In this document: positions 62,203 through 64,000 of the stretch, one piece after another
Layout of the letters: the number at the start of each line of letters is the position of its first letter
How positions within the stretch are numbered: the first letter of the stretch is position 1
Assembly: GCA_045568115.1 (NCBI GenBank)
Contig: JBJLBO010000005.1
Span: forward strand, 372,001-436,000
Reading direction: 5' to 3'
Length of the DNA stretch: 64,000 nucleotides
Source of the DNA: MGIIb-O1 sp002457595
Lineage (GTDB): Archaea; Thermoplasmatota; Poseidoniia; Poseidoniales; Thalassarchaeaceae
Notes under the pieces: model-generated
Told to the model about the DNA's origin: nothing
Database searches by the model: none
The model's input: the letters and a program-made list of their open reading frames with translations, nothing else
Program-made: the position numbers and the translations under genes

Positions 62203-63887
62203 AAGATTAGGGTCACCTGGAATACTGAATTTATCAGCATTGAAAGGCTAATACGACTAGAGACAGTTAACAAAGTTAGAATCATCAAAATATTGCCATT
62301 CCTGGAGTTTACTCTCTTTCCCCACGAATACAGAGTTAGAGCAAGAATTCCAATAGCAATTATTGGAGCGCCATAGAACTCGTGAGCAGCAAGGCTCGTT
62401 CCATCAATTTCAGCGGTTAGAAGAAGCCAAGTCAATCCAAGAAAGGCTGCTGCACCATACCAAGGAATTGTGCGTGCAATCTTCGTACGTACGCGAGTGT
62501 CAGAGAACATTGCCATTATGGAAATCTCTTCCTCATCAGAAGACAATAACCATGGGGTGAGGAAGAGAAGCATTCCGGCTACTGCTTGAATCAGAGTTGC
62601 CGTCCATGTCCAACTCGCAAATAGCATCAAGAATACTCCGCCAAATACCCACTGGGCTGGAGGTTTTTCTGTGTTGCCACGAACTAGAAGAAGCATCAAA
62701 GAGAAACCGACTAGAGTTACTGAAGTTGATTCTATCCAGATACCAATTGCAACAGATCCTGCGAGTAGTGCAGCTGCTAAAGTGAAATTATTCTCTAACA
62801 TGGATGTTTGACCTGCTGAAACCATAGCCTGCCTCTGTTGATTAATCATCCACAATACAGCAGCAATTGAAAAAATTAGAATTAGAATCGTGTAACTAAG
62901 CACCTCGAGGCCTATTGCACCTTCGCCAAATAATTCAAGGATACGGATGTAAGGGTCACTGGATGCCTGACCATCTTCATTGCCAACAAAAGAATGTACT
63001 GAAGCCCAAACTCCATTGGCACGAGTAACGAGAGTTGCATGAATTGCTAAAGCACCAGACAACATTCCAATAGCTGGAGATGCTGTGATTGCCCCAGAAC
63101 TTCGGGAATCTGTTCGTGCGCGCGCATGCACAATCATCAGCAAAGCGAGCCAAGGTAAGATGGATGCAGTCTCGACTGGATCCCAAGCCCAATATCCACC
63201 CCAGTCAAGAACAGTATAGGCCCAAAGACCCCCTAGTCCAATTCCAATGACGCCAACAAGGAAGCCTGCTCTAGCCCAGTGTAATTGGGCCTTGTGAACT
63301 GAGGCTGCATCGCGCCCTTCAATGAGTCCGGCTAGGGAGACACAAGCCACAGCAATGCAGAGGGAGTAAAATGAGAAAACGATTGGAGGGTGTATTACCA
63401 TCAAATTTGTTTGAAGAAGTGGATGTAATATTCCAACGGCACCTGTAGATTCTGCAAATGGTTGGAGTAGCCAAGAAATTACGAGAACTACAGCAGTGGT
63501 AGAATGCATCAAACGAACTTGGAGTAAATTAGATTCGGTATTATCAAACATGAACCAGCCAATGACTCCTAACAATGCAGCCCACAGAAGCAGAGGACCG
63601 GCCCTACCCCCCCAAACTGCAGAAATGCGGTACAACAATGGAAGATCATCCCCCCCAAATCTAGATACTAAATCTAGACTATCTGCATCGACTATGAAAG
63701 CCCCAATTAACAGCATCAGAGGGAAAATTTGGGCAACAAATGTGACATGTCTAAACATTTTTTTGTCGACTGGAATTTTGTCAATAGACCACAATATACT
63801 GACTGCAATTGCAAGTCCTGTCAAAATATTTCCCAAAAGGGGGAGAATTGAATCACCATCCGTAATACTTTGCTCTTGAGTATCCAA
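62196..63887 (-). CDS. ccmF: CcmF N-terminal part (cytochrome c heme lyase, WWD domain)
   Basis: The 563-residue membrane protein has about 14 hydrophobic segments and the heme-handling WWD motif WGGYWAWDPVETASILPW at about 230-247. ISAVWGGRAGPLLLWAALL near 88-106 and His residues in VIHPPIVFSFY are further CcmF marks. CcmF attaches heme to apocytochrome c outside the membrane. The last dozen residues (SMLINSVFQVTLILC) do not look like CcmF, while the next frame does. The TTG start at 63887 is provisional. Confidence 0.85.
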   Translation of the reverse strand: MDTQEQSITDGDSILPLLGNILTGLAIAVSILWSIDKIPVDKKMFRHVTFVAQIFPLMLLIGAFIVDADSLDLVSRFGGDDLPLLYRISAVWGGRAGPLLLWAALLGVIGWFMFDNTESNLLQVRLMHSTTAVVLVISWLLQPFAESTGAVGILHPLLQTNLMVIHPPIVFSFYSLCIAVACVSLAGLIEGRDAASVHKAQLHWARAGFLVGVIGIGLGGLWAYTVLDWGGYWAWDPVETASILPWLALLMIVHARARTDSRSSGAITASPAIGMLSGALAIHATLVTRANGVWASVHSFVGNEDGQASSDPYIRILELFGEGAIGLEVLSYTILILIFSIAAVLWMINQQRQAMVSAGQTSMLENNFTLAAALLAGSVAIGIWIESTSVTLVGFSLMLLLVRGNTEKPPAQWVFGGVFLMLFASWTWTATLIQAVAGMLLFLTPWLLSSDEEEISIMAMFSDTRVRTKIARTIPWYGAAAFLGLTWLLLTAEIDGTSLAAHEFYGAPIIAIGILALTLYSWGKRVNSRNGNILMILTLLTVSSRISLSMLINSVFQVTLILC

Positions 63888-64000
63888 AGGAAAGCATGGC
63901 TGGAATTATCTTCTTTCCATAGAGGCTCGGCCTTCGCAAAAGTATTCTGAGACAAACTGCTAGTTTACCATGTGGCCCCATATTGCTCATCTCATCGGGA

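Noticed and set aside
63970..64000. Plus-strand ATG open to the window end (MWPHIAHLIG)
   Set aside because: Only ten codons are visible, too few to support a gene.

Overview
The window is a moderately AT-rich, gene-dense archaeal chromosome segment. Archaeal information-processing genes mark it: RadA, RNA polymerase subunit K, Hel308, a Cgi121-like KEOPS subunit, an NFACT/Rqc2 factor, TYW2-type tRNA methyltransferase-fold enzyme, ribosomal protein uS2 and an initiator tRNA with the archaeal A1-U72 and GGG/CCC signature. Beside these are genes for an aerobic heterotrophic life: heme A synthesis (ctaA, ctaB), CcmF cytochrome c assembly, tryptophan 2,3-dioxygenase, AlkB-type hydroxylase, MsrA, several peptidases and many large secreted or membrane-anchored proteins. 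This mix fits marine Euryarchaeota of the Marine Group II/III kind (Candidatus Poseidoniales or relatives). That placement is inference from gene content only.

Layout. 1-9 kb: a membrane-anchored cyclophilin cut by the window edge, a 2-oxoacid:ferredoxin oxidoreductase pair, tRNA-Gln(CUG), an aldo/keto reductase, a NUDIX-metallo-beta-lactamase fusion, LemA and an alpha/beta hydrolase. 9-18.5 kb: NFACT factor, GNAT, TDO, thiolase, rpoK, ctaA-ctaB and an HMGL-family carboligase or lyase. 18.5-31 kb: a 1278-residue surface subtilase with calcium-binding repeats, an aspartoacylase-family hydrolase, a hotdog thioesterase-Hel308-Cgi121 run, an M3 oligopeptidase, an aquaporin with an unusual second NPA box, and radA. 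31-38 kb: initiator tRNA, dihydroorotase (frameshifted), a beta-propeller lipoprotein, small membrane proteins and a PLC-like lipoprotein. 38-51 kb: a 1545-residue beta-helix surface protein, two tandem stand-alone RAM domains, a STAND-type winged-helix regulator, uvrC (frameshifted), a 997-residue surface protein and TYW2. 51-64 kb: an S15 peptidase-receiver domain-JAMM protease operon, oligoribonuclease, an MFS carrier, AlkB-MsrA, uS2, an FKBP isomerase and a split ccmF.

Three points deserve most attention. First, the tightly coupled S15 peptidase / lone receiver domain / JAMM metalloprotease operon at 51273-54195 does not match a system I recognise. Second, pyrC and uvrC each carry one apparent extra base, and ccmF is split in a way that one missing base would explain, so either the assembly has indels or these genes are decaying. 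Third, many short gaps carry compact GC-rich inverted repeats, and in two cases a start codon lies between the arms. No CRISPR array, insertion sequence, rRNA or replication origin was seen. No stretch over 300 bases is clearly gene-free; the loosest is 35143-35541, which holds one weak small ORF and a TATA-like element.
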